Part shown: positions 1-5,011 of the stretch, in pieces
Position numbering within the stretch: the stretch's first letter is position 1
Layout: the number at the start of each line of letters is the position of its first letter
Assembly: GCA_031416415.1 (NCBI GenBank)
Contig: JANOTP010000113.1
Location: forward strand, 1-9,458
Origin: JANYCO01 sp031416415
GTDB taxonomy: Bacteria > Bacteroidota > Bacteroidia > Cytophagales > Cytophagaceae
Length of the DNA: 9,458 bases
Direction: 5' to 3'
Position numbers and translations under genes: made by a program
Notes under the pieces: model-generated
Databases searched by the model: none
The model's input: the letters and a program-made list of their open reading frames with translations, nothing else
What the model was told of the DNA's origin: nothing

Positions 1-81
1 GCCACCAAAACCATCAAATTTTTCCAAGAAGCACAAAAAGAGAAGTTTGGCTATGGCGCTACCTTAGTACGATTAAAATAA
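1..81 (+). CDS. 3' end of an unidentified protein-coding gene
   Basis: The frame is open from the first base to a TAA stop at 79-81, giving a 26-residue C-terminus that ends FGYGATLVRLK. The composition (alternating charged and hydrophobic residues, basic end) is protein-like, and the frame stops neatly before the rnpB promoter. I do not recognise the family from so short a tail, and no motif is diagnostic. The 5' part lies outside the window. Confidence 0.6.
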   Translation, partial: ATKTIKFFQEAQKEKFGYGATLVRLK

Positions 82-130
82 TAACCTTTTTTCTACTAAG
101 TACTTATACCAAAGTATCGTCTAAAATCGC

Positions 131-138
131 TATCTTTG
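131..138 (+). promoter_or_regulatory. Bacteroidetes-type -7 promoter element of rnpB
   Basis: TATCTTTG matches the Bacteroidetes primary-sigma -7 consensus TAnnTTTG exactly. It ends 5 bases before position 144, where the P1 helix of RNase P RNA begins, which is the expected distance to a transcription start. I see no convincing TTG-type -33 box around 108-114, so the upstream half looks weak. Confidence 0.7.
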
Positions 139-143
139 TGATA

Positions 144-512
144 GCAAGCCGTCTTATCGTTGTCAGTCAGCTGGCTGATGAAGGAAAGTCCGGGCAACAC
201 AGAGCGCTGTACTTCCTAACGGGAAGGGTGCATTCGTAAGAATGCAAACAGAAAGTGCCACAGAAAGCTAAACCGTCTGTCCGCCAGCTGGCGGATGGAT
301 AAGGGTGAAAAAGTGGGGTAAGAGCCCACTCATGGCGCAGTGATGCGACATTGGGGTAAACCTTACAGGTTGAAAGACCAAATAGGCCAACGCATGTAGG
401 GCTACTCGTCCGATGTTGGTGGGTAGGTCGTTAGAGATGTGCGGCGACGTACATTTTAGATAAATGATAAGACGCCAATTTATTGGTGACAGAACCCGGC
501 TTATAGGCTTGC
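144..512 (+). ncRNA. rnpB: RNase P RNA, class A (M1 RNA)
   Basis: This is the catalytic RNA of ribonuclease P, which removes 5' leaders from pre-tRNAs. Universally conserved segments appear in the right order: AAGGAAAGTCCGGGC at 181-195 (P4 5' strand), CACAGAAAGC near 260-269, AAGGGTGAAA at 301-310, GGTAAGAGC at 317-325, ACCAAATAGG at 377-386, AGATAAATGA near 458-467, and GACAGAACCCGGCTTAT at 488-504 (P4 3' strand). The ends are set by P1: GCAAGCC (144-150) pairs perfectly with GGCTTGC (506-512). The resulting length of 369 nt is normal for class A. A Bacteroidetes promoter precedes it and eight T's follow it. The one oddity is P12, a perfect palindrome (280-295) that resembles a dispersed repeat. 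Ends could be off by a few bases; identity is secure. Confidence 0.97.
280..295 (+). repeat. Perfect 16-bp palindrome forming rnpB helix P12
   Basis: TCCGCCAGCTGGCGGA is its own reverse complement. As RNA it folds into a 6-bp stem (TCCGCC/GGCGGA) closed by an AGCT loop, in the place where P12 lies in class A RNase P RNAs, just before AAGGGTGAAA. The same six-base arms, with an AGTG loop, occur at 4317-4332 inside the MITE-like element. P12 is a length-variable, peripheral helix, so it can tolerate an inserted palindrome. Confidence 0.75.
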
Positions 513-520
513 TTTTTTTT
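506..520 (+). terminator. 3' end of rnpB: P1 strand plus T8 tract
   Basis: The 3' strand of P1 (GGCTTGC, 506-512) runs straight into eight T's at 513-520. The P1 pairing plus a U-tract is a common way for rnpB transcripts to end. The loop of this 'terminator' is the whole RNA, so termination may instead rely on local structure. The downstream regulator gene starts 56 bases later. Confidence 0.5.
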
Positions 521-576
521 ATTTCTACAAATATTTTTATCTTACCACTACATTCTATTAACTACCAAAATAAAAA

Positions 577-1731
577 ATGGCAAAAATACTCATTATCGAC
601 GACGAAAAAAGTATTCGTTCTACCCTTCGCGAAATTCTTGAATATGAAAAATACGAAGTAGACGAAGCCAAAGATGGAGAAGAAGGGCTGGCATTGCTTG
701 AAAAAAATAATTACGATGTTGTGTTGTGCGATATTCGGATGCCCAAGATGGATGGTATTGTTGTGTTGGAAAAAGCCATAGAGATGGAAAAAGAAGCACA
801 GTTTATAATGGTGTCTGCCCACGGCACTATTGAGACTGCTGTGGAATGCACCAAGAAAGGCGCTTATGATTTTATACAAAAGCCCCCTGATTTAAATAGA
901 TTACTTCTTACCGTGCGCAATGCACTAGATAAATCGGATCTTGTTCAGGAGACGAAAGTATTGAAGAAGAAAATATATAAATCTGCTGATATTTTAGGAG
1001 CCTCTGAGGCTATTGAAAAAATAAAAAAGACTATTGAGAAAGTAGCACCTACCGAAGCACGTGTTATGATCACAGGGCCAAACGGCTCGGGAAAAGAATT
1101 GGTAGCAAAATGGCTGCATGCTAAAAGTGCACGTGCAAATGGCCCTTTGGTAGAAGTAAACTGTGCGGCTATACCAAGTGAGTTGATCGAAAGCGAATTG
1201 TTTGGACATGAGAAAGGTGCTTTTACCTCAGCGATAAAACAACGTATTGGAAAATTTGAACAAGCCAATGGTGGCACATTGTTCTTGGATGAAATAGGCG
1301 ATATGAGTCTTTCTGCACAGGCCAAAGTACTCCGAGCATTGCAAGAGCAAAAAATTATGCGTGTAGGAGGGGAGAAGGAGCTTAAAGTAGATGTGCGTAT
1401 TGTTGCCGCTACTAATAAAGATTTAAGTAAAGAAATAGAAGAAAATAGATTTCGCGAAGATTTGTACCATCGCTTAGGTGTTATCCTTATTCATGTGCCA
1501 CCATTGAAAGATAGACTTGAGGATATTCCAATATTGGTAGAACATTTTTTAAAAGAAATTGCTAACGAATATGGAAATGCCGAAAAATTGATTGATGAAA
1601 AAGCAGTTGACTATCTTAAAACACTTAAATGGTCAGGGAATATTCGTGAATTGAAAAACGTAATTGAGCGATTAGTAATTATGAGCGAAAAGAAAATTAC
1701 GTTGGAGGATGCTAAGATGTATGCGAAGTAG
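577..1731 (+). CDS. Sigma-54-dependent response regulator (NtrC family) lacking a DNA-binding domain
   Basis: A two-component response regulator that, once phosphorylated, should remodel sigma-54 RNA polymerase using ATP. Receiver domain, about residues 1-120: acidic pocket D8/D9, phosphoacceptor D52 (CDIRMPKMDG), S80 in the Thr/Ser position and K102. AAA+ domain, about 138-370: Walker A GPNGSGKE at 167-174, sigma-54 contact loop GAFTSA at 214-219 (usually GAFTGA), Walker B LFLDEIGD ending near 242, arginine-finger region RFREDLYHRL at 291-300, and sensor II WSGNIREL at 352-359. The chain stops at 384, where most relatives continue with a Fis-type helix-turn-helix; none is encoded downstream in any frame before the next gene. 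It may therefore act from solution, as the HTH-less Helicobacter FlgR does. The ATG at 577 gives a normal receiver N-terminus. No partner kinase is in the window. Confidence 0.95.
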   Translation: MAKILIIDDEKSIRSTLREILEYEKYEVDEAKDGEEGLALLEKNNYDVVLCDIRMPKMDGIVVLEKAIEMEKEAQFIMVSAHGTIETAVECTKKGAYDFIQKPPDLNRLLLTVRNALDKSDLVQETKVLKKKIYKSADILGASEAIEKIKKTIEKVAPTEARVMITGPNGSGKELVAKWLHAKSARANGPLVEVNCAAIPSELIESELFGHEKGAFTSAIKQRIGKFEQANGGTLFLDEIGDMSLSAQAKVLRALQEQKIMRVGGEKELKVDVRIVAATNKDLSKEIEENRFREDLYHRLGVILIHVPPLKDRLEDIPILVEHFLKEIANEYGNAEKLIDEKAVDYLKTLKWSGNIRELKNVIERLVIMSEKKITLEDAKMYAK

Positions 1732-1774
1732 GGGTGGTATTGTATTTATAATCTTATTTAATTGTTAAAACGAA

Positions 1775-1812
1775 TGGTCATTGACTCAATTTTATATTTA
1801 TATTAATGACCA
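1775..1812 (+). promoter_or_regulatory. Inverted repeat TGGTCATT/AATGACCA upstream of the toxin remnant
   Basis: TGGTCATT (1775-1782) and AATGACCA (1805-1812) are perfect 8-bp inverted arms separated by 22 bases. A third TGGTCA lies at 1833-1838. HigA-type antitoxins commonly repress their own operon by binding palindromes near its start, so this could be a surviving operator. The right arm and the third copy overlap the HigB remnant reading frame, which makes coincidence quite possible. Confidence 0.25.
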
Positions 1813-1883
1813 ATGGGAGGATTATGTTTAAATGGTCAAATGGAAATGCCTCAGATGTTAAAATAATAGATTATCATAAATAA
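1797..1883 (+). pseudogene. C-terminal remnant of a HigB/RelE-type toxin
   Basis: A frame running from the stop at 1782-1784 to TAA at 1881-1883 ends NGRIMFKWSNGNASDVKIIDYHK. This matches the typical HigB C-terminus, where a conserved NWRI segment leads into F-x-(W/F)-x-x-G-x-A-x-D-V and a closing D-Y-H. Here the usual Trp before RI is Gly (GGG at 1815-1817, one base from TGG). About 70 N-terminal residues are missing, and only about 65 bases separate this piece from the upstream regulator gene, so the toxin is 5'-truncated, not frameshifted. The stop lies 5 bases before the HigA start, the normal higBA spacing. An ATG at 1824 with GGGAGG before it could give a 19-residue peptide, but I think that is accidental. 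HigB is an mRNA interferase in its family; this fragment should be inactive. Confidence 0.75.
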
Positions 1884-1888
1884 ATATT

Positions 1889-2182
1889 ATGAAAAAGTTA
1901 TCAAATATACACCCTGGAGAAGTATTAATGGAAGAGTTTTTAATTCCATTAGAAATATCTGCTTATAGACTTTCTAAAGAAATCGGTATTCCTCAAACAA
2001 GAATTAGCGAGATTACAAAAGGAAGGCGGAGAATAACTGCGGATACTGCACTGCGACTAAGTAAATATTTTGGTAACAGTCCTAAGTTTTGGCTTGGGCT
2101 GCAAGATGATTTTGATATAGAAGAGGAGCGCAATTTAATTTTCGAAGAATTGAATAATATAAAAAGAGTTACCCTCGTTTAA
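1889..2182 (+). CDS. higA: HigA-type antitoxin, XRE-family transcriptional regulator (orphan)
   Basis: A complete 97-residue HigA-family protein. The signature N-terminus HPGEVLMEEFL (residues 8-18) is followed by the helix-turn-helix (about 24-47, with AYRLSKEIGIPQTRISEI) and the family's FWLGLQ motif at 68-72. Family members bind and neutralise HigB toxin and repress the higBA operon. Here the cognate toxin is only a C-terminal stub directly upstream, 5 bases from this ATG, so the antitoxin is an orphan. It may persist as a stand-alone repressor or protect against a related toxin elsewhere. The frame is intact, with no sign of decay. With the promoter region altered by the toxin truncation, its expression is uncertain. 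Confidence 0.93.
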   Translation: MKKLSNIHPGEVLMEEFLIPLEISAYRLSKEIGIPQTRISEITKGRRRITADTALRLSKYFGNSPKFWLGLQDDFDIEEERNLIFEELNNIKRVTLV

Positions 2183-2240
2183 TGTTCGTTAATAATTATT
2201 CTGATTAATTATGACGTGATTTAATTATTAAATTTGGATT

Positions 2241-2879
2241 ATGGTAAAAAGTAAATTTTTTTCAAAACTACTTCATTTATTTTGCATATTTTGTTTCTTA
2301 CTCCCTTTTTTCTTTACAGGTTGTGATTCTTCAGAGTCATCGCTTCCTGTTGATTCAACATCCATTGATAAAACTAGTATTGATACGTTAAGAAATGATA
2401 TAGTTAGTTCTGTAGATTCCTCAAAACTAAAAAGTAGTTTAAAAGAGGATTCTACAACTAAGGAAATTGAAAAATCTTATGAAAAAATTTCAACTGAATC
2501 TGATAAAAAAGATAAAAGTTTAACTATGGAAATTTGCGATAAGTATTCTTTTTTTAAACTAGTATTAATGCCTGAGAAAGATACCTATACTGGATTTGGT
2601 TCGGTTATCAATTTAATTCCTCATATTCCTTTTTATTCAATAATGATAGCCTTTATATTCCTGCTTTTTGGTCTAATTATTAAATTCATTGAAAAGGAAT
2701 CTTTGAAAATTAATTTCTTGGTTGATCTAATAATTGTGCTTTGTTTGATTTTATCTGTAGGGATAGGATTTAATTCGGAAAGCTTATGGGGTTATTGGTT
2801 TGCATTAGGAGTTCATTCAATTTTGTTACTTTTTGATTTGTATATTTTGATAGACTCGAAAAGTAAAAAGACCATTTAA
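2241..2879 (+). CDS. Putative lipoprotein with C-terminal membrane helices, unknown function
   Basis: A 212-residue protein I cannot assign to a family. The N-terminus has basic residues, a hydrophobic stretch and a lipobox-like FTGC with Cys at 28 followed by Asp-Ser-Ser, suggesting a signal peptidase II site. Residues 29-95 are a low-complexity Ser/Thr/Asp/Lys-rich linker, probably extended and periplasmic. The C-terminal half has three likely membrane helices (about 131-150, 157-177, 182-204) and a basic tail (SKSKK). A lipid anchor plus inner-membrane helices is an unusual mix; alternatively the N-terminal stretch is a plain first helix of a four-helix protein. The gene has 58 bases before it and its own weak hairpin after it, so it looks monocistronic. 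Confidence 0.75.
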   Translation: MVKSKFFSKLLHLFCIFCFLLPFFFTGCDSSESSLPVDSTSIDKTSIDTLRNDIVSSVDSSKLKSSLKEDSTTKEIEKSYEKISTESDKKDKSLTMEICDKYSFFKLVLMPEKDTYTGFGSVINLIPHIPFYSIMIAFIFLLFGLIIKFIEKESLKINFLVDLIIVLCLILSVGIGFNSESLWGYWFALGVHSILLLFDLYILIDSKSKKTI

Positions 2880-2909
2880 GGAAGTTTAGATTTGTTTTTT
2901 TTAAATGGT
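2871..2909 (+). terminator. Possible weak terminator hairpin
   Basis: ACCATTTAA (2871-2879, including the stop codon) is perfectly complementary to TTAAATGGT (2901-2909), a 9-bp AT-rich stem with a 21-base loop containing a T-run. The T's lie in the loop rather than after the stem, so this is not a classic intrinsic terminator. Confidence 0.3.
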
Positions 2910-2975
2910 TCTTGATTGTTTGTTTAGGAAATATTATTTATTGTTAATAATTTAAGTAAAATAAAAACAACTACA

Positions 2976-3431
2976 ATGGAATCATCCTTCAAAATTTGGA
3001 AAACAAATAGAGAAAAGTATTTAATTTTTTTAGAAAACTATTCATTAGCACAGCTCAATAAAATTCCTGAAGGATTTAGTAATAACCTTATCTGGAATAT
3101 TGGTCATGCAATTGTAGTTCAGCAAAGGCTTATATATAGCGCATCTGGTCTGCCAATGAATATTTCTGATGAATTAGTAAATTCGTATAAACCAGGGTCA
3201 AAGCCAAGCACTATTGATACACAAGAAACTATTGATTTGTTCAAAAAACTTATTGTGTCGCTGCAAGATCAAACAAAGGAAGATTATGCAAATGAAAAAT
3301 TTGTTGTGTATAAAGAGCTGACTACCTCAACAGGATTTAATATTGCTTCAATTCAAGACGCTATTGAATTTAATAATTATCATGAAGGCTTGCATTTGGG
3401 GCTAATGATGAATATTAGGAAGTTTGTTTAA
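2976..3431 (+). CDS. DinB-fold protein (DinB_2 / YfiT-like putative metal-dependent enzyme)
   Basis: A 151-residue four-helix-bundle protein of the DinB superfamily. The three-His metal site is visible: H44 in WNIGH (40-44), then H136 and H140 in the YHEGLH motif (135-140). The segment after the first His (AIVVQQRLIY) and the closing LGLMMNIRK are typical of the group. Members include thiol-dependent S-transferases that use bacillithiol or mycothiol, and DNA-damage-induced proteins of unknown activity. The substrate cannot be told from sequence, so 'DinB family' is as far as I would go. The length is normal. The ATG at 2976 starts right at the first helix. There is no operon partner: 96 bases precede it and over 200 follow. 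Confidence 0.88.
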   Translation: MESSFKIWKTNREKYLIFLENYSLAQLNKIPEGFSNNLIWNIGHAIVVQQRLIYSASGLPMNISDELVNSYKPGSKPSTIDTQETIDLFKKLIVSLQDQTKEDYANEKFVVYKELTTSTGFNIASIQDAIEFNNYHEGLHLGLMMNIRKFV

Positions 3432-3644
3432 CTAGCTTTCTTTATGCATTAAAGGAAGGATGATGATTTTAGTTATATAAGTCTCAAATGGATTCAACTA
3501 TTCAACCAAAGTGTTTATTACCTGAATCAGATGCTATCTGTTTTTTTAATTCCTTAATTGTTTTCTGCAAATGAATGTAACATATATTAATGAAGTTGGA
3601 ATTGCTATACTCATTGGTTAAATTTGTTAAACCAAAAAATCAAA
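3432..3644 (+). other. Intergenic region with a 13-bp direct repeat and a minus-strand open fragment
   Basis: This spacer is about 210 bases and holds no convincing gene. TTGCTATACTCAT at 3602-3614 recurs at 3715-3727 inside the following gene, in the same phase relative to ...AILI... codons. On the minus strand a 45-codon frame (3639 down to a TGA at 3502-3504) ends LQKTIKELKKQIASDSG..., which looks like a helical protein tail but has no start codon. It could be a decayed fragment or chance in AT-rich DNA. I see no terminator with a clear T-tract. Confidence 0.5.
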
Positions 3645-4262
3645 ATGTACATTCCAGATTACTACAAGAATGAAAATATTGATGAAGTAAAAGAATTTAT
3701 TTCGAAAAATAGTTTTGCTATACTCATAAGTTCAAAAGATGGGAAGTCATTAGGTTCACATATTCCTTTGGAACTTGAAAAAGATTTCAACGATAAGGAC
3801 GTACTTTATGGACATATCTCAAAAGCTAATTTACAAAAGGAGCACTTTAGTGAAAACCAGCAAGTGCTCGCTATTTTTTCTGGTCCTAATGCTTATGTTT
3901 CTTCCTCTTGGTACAATCACGAAAATGTGCCTACTTGGAATTATATAGCTGTGCATATTTATGGAAGTATTGAAATTATTCAGCAGGAAGAGTTAATGTA
4001 TGCATTAACGAAGCTTGTTGATAAATATGAAAAATCTTCAACAAATCCAGCGTCGGTAGGGAAGATGTCGCCTAAGATTTTAGAACAAACTAAGGGGATA
4101 GTCGGTTTCAAAATAATAATTACTGAAATACACGCTGCTTACAAACTTTCTCAGAATAGAAATGATGAAGATTATCATACTGTAATTCAAAAATTAAATG
4201 AAACAGAAATTTCTAGTTCAGTAGAGTTGGTAGCAGAAATGAAAAAAAGAAGATTAATATAA
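3645..4262 (+). CDS. PaiB-like FMN-binding negative regulator family protein
   Basis: A 205-residue protein of the PaiB / FMN-binding split-barrel family. Recognisable blocks are the N-terminal MYIPDYY, SHIPLELE (38-45), GHISKANLQ (56-64), the core SGPNAYVSSSWY (79-90) with VPTWNYIAVHIYG (95-107), and the C-terminal IVGFKI...KLSQNR (152-172). In Bacillus subtilis PaiB is linked to repression of sporulation and protease genes and lies next to the acetyltransferase PaiA; elsewhere the function is poorly known and flavin reductase-like activity is plausible. I place the start at ATG 3645, because family members begin with MYIP; an in-frame TTG at 3624 would add seven unconserved residues. The stop codon (4260-4262) lies one base from a MITE-like element, with an acetyltransferase gene on its far side. 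Confidence 0.92.
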   Translation: MYIPDYYKNENIDEVKEFISKNSFAILISSKDGKSLGSHIPLELEKDFNDKDVLYGHISKANLQKEHFSENQQVLAIFSGPNAYVSSSWYNHENVPTWNYIAVHIYGSIEIIQQEELMYALTKLVDKYEKSSTNPASVGKMSPKILEQTKGIVGFKIIITEIHAAYKLSQNRNDEDYHTVIQKLNETEISSSVELVAEMKKRRLI

Positions 4263-4263
4263 T

Positions 4264-4303
4264 ATTTTGACTCTGTTCCCCTATTTGGTTGTTCAGTCAT
4301 TGC
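4264..4303 (+). repeat. Left terminal inverted repeat
   Basis: This 40-bp arm, starting ATTTTGACTCTGT, begins two bases after the stop codon of the PaiB-like gene. It pairs with the right arm at 4467-4508. Confidence 0.88.
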
Positions 4304-4356
4304 TTCGGTCTTCCAATCCGCCAGTGGGCGGAAGGAAGATCGAAGACCGAAGCAAT
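4299..4356 (+). repeat. Internal 15-bp hairpin with nested TCCGCC/GGCGGA stem
   Basis: ATTGCTTCGGTCTTC (4299-4313) is perfectly complementary to GAAGACCGAAGCAAT (4342-4356). The loop carries TCCGCC (4317-4322), AGTG and GGCGGA (4327-4332), a smaller hairpin with the same arms as rnpB helix P12. Confidence 0.9.
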
Positions 4357-4466
4357 CCGCCTACTACGAAGGACTTATTGATTTGTAATATAGTGCCAAT
4401 TTCACACGGACTCAGGCTTCGTAGCTAACGGATTGCTTCGTCATGACGCCTACGGCTCCATTCCTC

Positions 4467-4508
4467 GCAATGACTGAACAGCCAAATAGGGGTGGACAGA
4501 GTCAAAAT
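4467..4508 (-). repeat. Right terminal inverted repeat
   Basis: Read on the minus strand from 4508, this 42-bp arm begins ATTTTGACTCTGTCCA and ends in GTCATTGC. It differs from the left arm by two extra bases after CTGT and by one C/T change. Confidence 0.88.
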
Positions 4509-4537
4509 TTTTAATGATTAAAATATAAAATGTCACA

Positions 4538-4990
4538 ATGGAAGATACATTCAAAATAAGAAAAGTAGAAATAGGAGATCTTGATCAGGTCGCTGTTTTA
4601 TTTGATGAGTATAGAATGTTTTATGGAAAGGAAACGGACTTGCATGCTGCGAAACAATTTCTTTCAGATAGGATTGTTAATAATGATTCTGAACTATTTG
4701 TAGCTGTTGTAAACGATACTTTACTCGCTGGTTTCATTCAGTTATACCCAATTTTTTCATCAACGAGAATGAAACGATTGTGGTTATTAAATGATTTATA
4801 TGTGAATCCAACTTATCGAGGAAAACATATTTCTGTCTTATTGATAGACAAGGCAAAAGAGCTGTCTGAAAAAACTAATTCGGCAGGCTTAATTCTGGAA
4901 ACGGCCAAGTCGAATGAGATTGGGAATAGACTATATCCTAAAACAGGATTTGTTTTAGATGAAGAGCATAATTATTATTATTATTATTAG
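4538..4990 (+). CDS. GNAT-family N-acetyltransferase
   Basis: A 150-residue protein of the Gcn5-related acetyltransferase fold, which transfers acetyl from acetyl-CoA to an amine or similar acceptor. Strand beta-1 IRKVEIGDLDQV (7-18), acidic helix, strand FVAVVNDTLLAGFIQLYP (54-71), then motif A WLLNDLYVNPTYRGKHISVLLIDKA (82-106), and motif B ETAKSN...LYPKTGF (121-138). The pyrophosphate loop, usually R-G-x-G-x-G/A, reads RGKHIS (94-99), with His at the first Gly and Ser at the last. The C-terminus is five tyrosines encoded by an ATT microsatellite. The substrate is unknown. A PaiB-like gene lies upstream beyond the MITE-like element, and an NTF2-like gene starts 21 bases downstream, so those two may be co-transcribed. 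It is not clearly PaiA itself. Confidence 0.9.
   Translation: MEDTFKIRKVEIGDLDQVAVLFDEYRMFYGKETDLHAAKQFLSDRIVNNDSELFVAVVNDTLLAGFIQLYPIFSSTRMKRLWLLNDLYVNPTYRGKHISVLLIDKAKELSEKTNSAGLILETAKSNEIGNRLYPKTGFVLDEEHNYYYYY
4971..4989 (+). repeat. (ATT)6A microsatellite at the end of the acetyltransferase gene
   Basis: Nineteen bases of perfect ATT repeat encode the terminal Tyr run and reach into the TAG stop codon at 4988-4990. Slippage by whole units would only change the number of tyrosines, not the frame. Confidence 0.95.
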
Positions 4991-5011
4991 CAGTACAAAC
5001 TATTTTTATTT

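Larger units (their letters stand above)
4264..4508. mobile_element. MITE-like 245-bp element with long terminal inverted repeats
   Basis: The ends are imperfect terminal inverted repeats: 4264-4303 and the reverse complement of 4467-4508 share ATTTTGACTCTGT, then CCCCTATTTGG, then TGTTCAGTCATTGC. That is 38 identical positions, one mismatch and a 2-base length difference. Inside are a 15-bp hairpin (4299-4313/4342-4356) whose loop holds TCCGCC-AGTG-GGCGGA (4317-4332), a second 12-bp inverted pair (4348-4359/4429-4440) extended by an 8-bp pair (4364-4371/4417-4424), and the 10-bp palindrome CGTCATGACG (4439-4448). No reading frame of note and no transposase is present, so mobility would need a helper in trans. 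I find no clear target-site duplication. The GC-rich interior contrasts with the AT-rich flanks. It may also act as a transcription barrier between its neighbours. Confidence 0.85.

Noticed and set aside
562..879. Antisense frames under the response regulator, including longer ones to 1325
   Set aside because: They lie opposite a strongly conserved gene, have low-complexity compositions typical of shadow frames and carry no motif.
1824..1883. Independent 19-residue peptide starting at ATG 1824 with GGGAGG before it
   Set aside because: The frame continues upstream with HigB-like residues (NGRI) and its content matches the toxin C-terminus, and Bacteroidetes use Shine-Dalgarno sites little, so the purine run is probably coincidence.
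3624..3644. TTG start adding seven residues to the PaiB-like protein
   Set aside because: Family members begin at MYIP, which is the ATG at 3645; the extra residues are not family-like.
4299..4356. Hairpin as a plain bidirectional terminator for the PaiB-like gene
   Set aside because: It may terminate transcription, but there is no T-tract after it and the surrounding long terminal inverted repeats are better explained by a mobile element.
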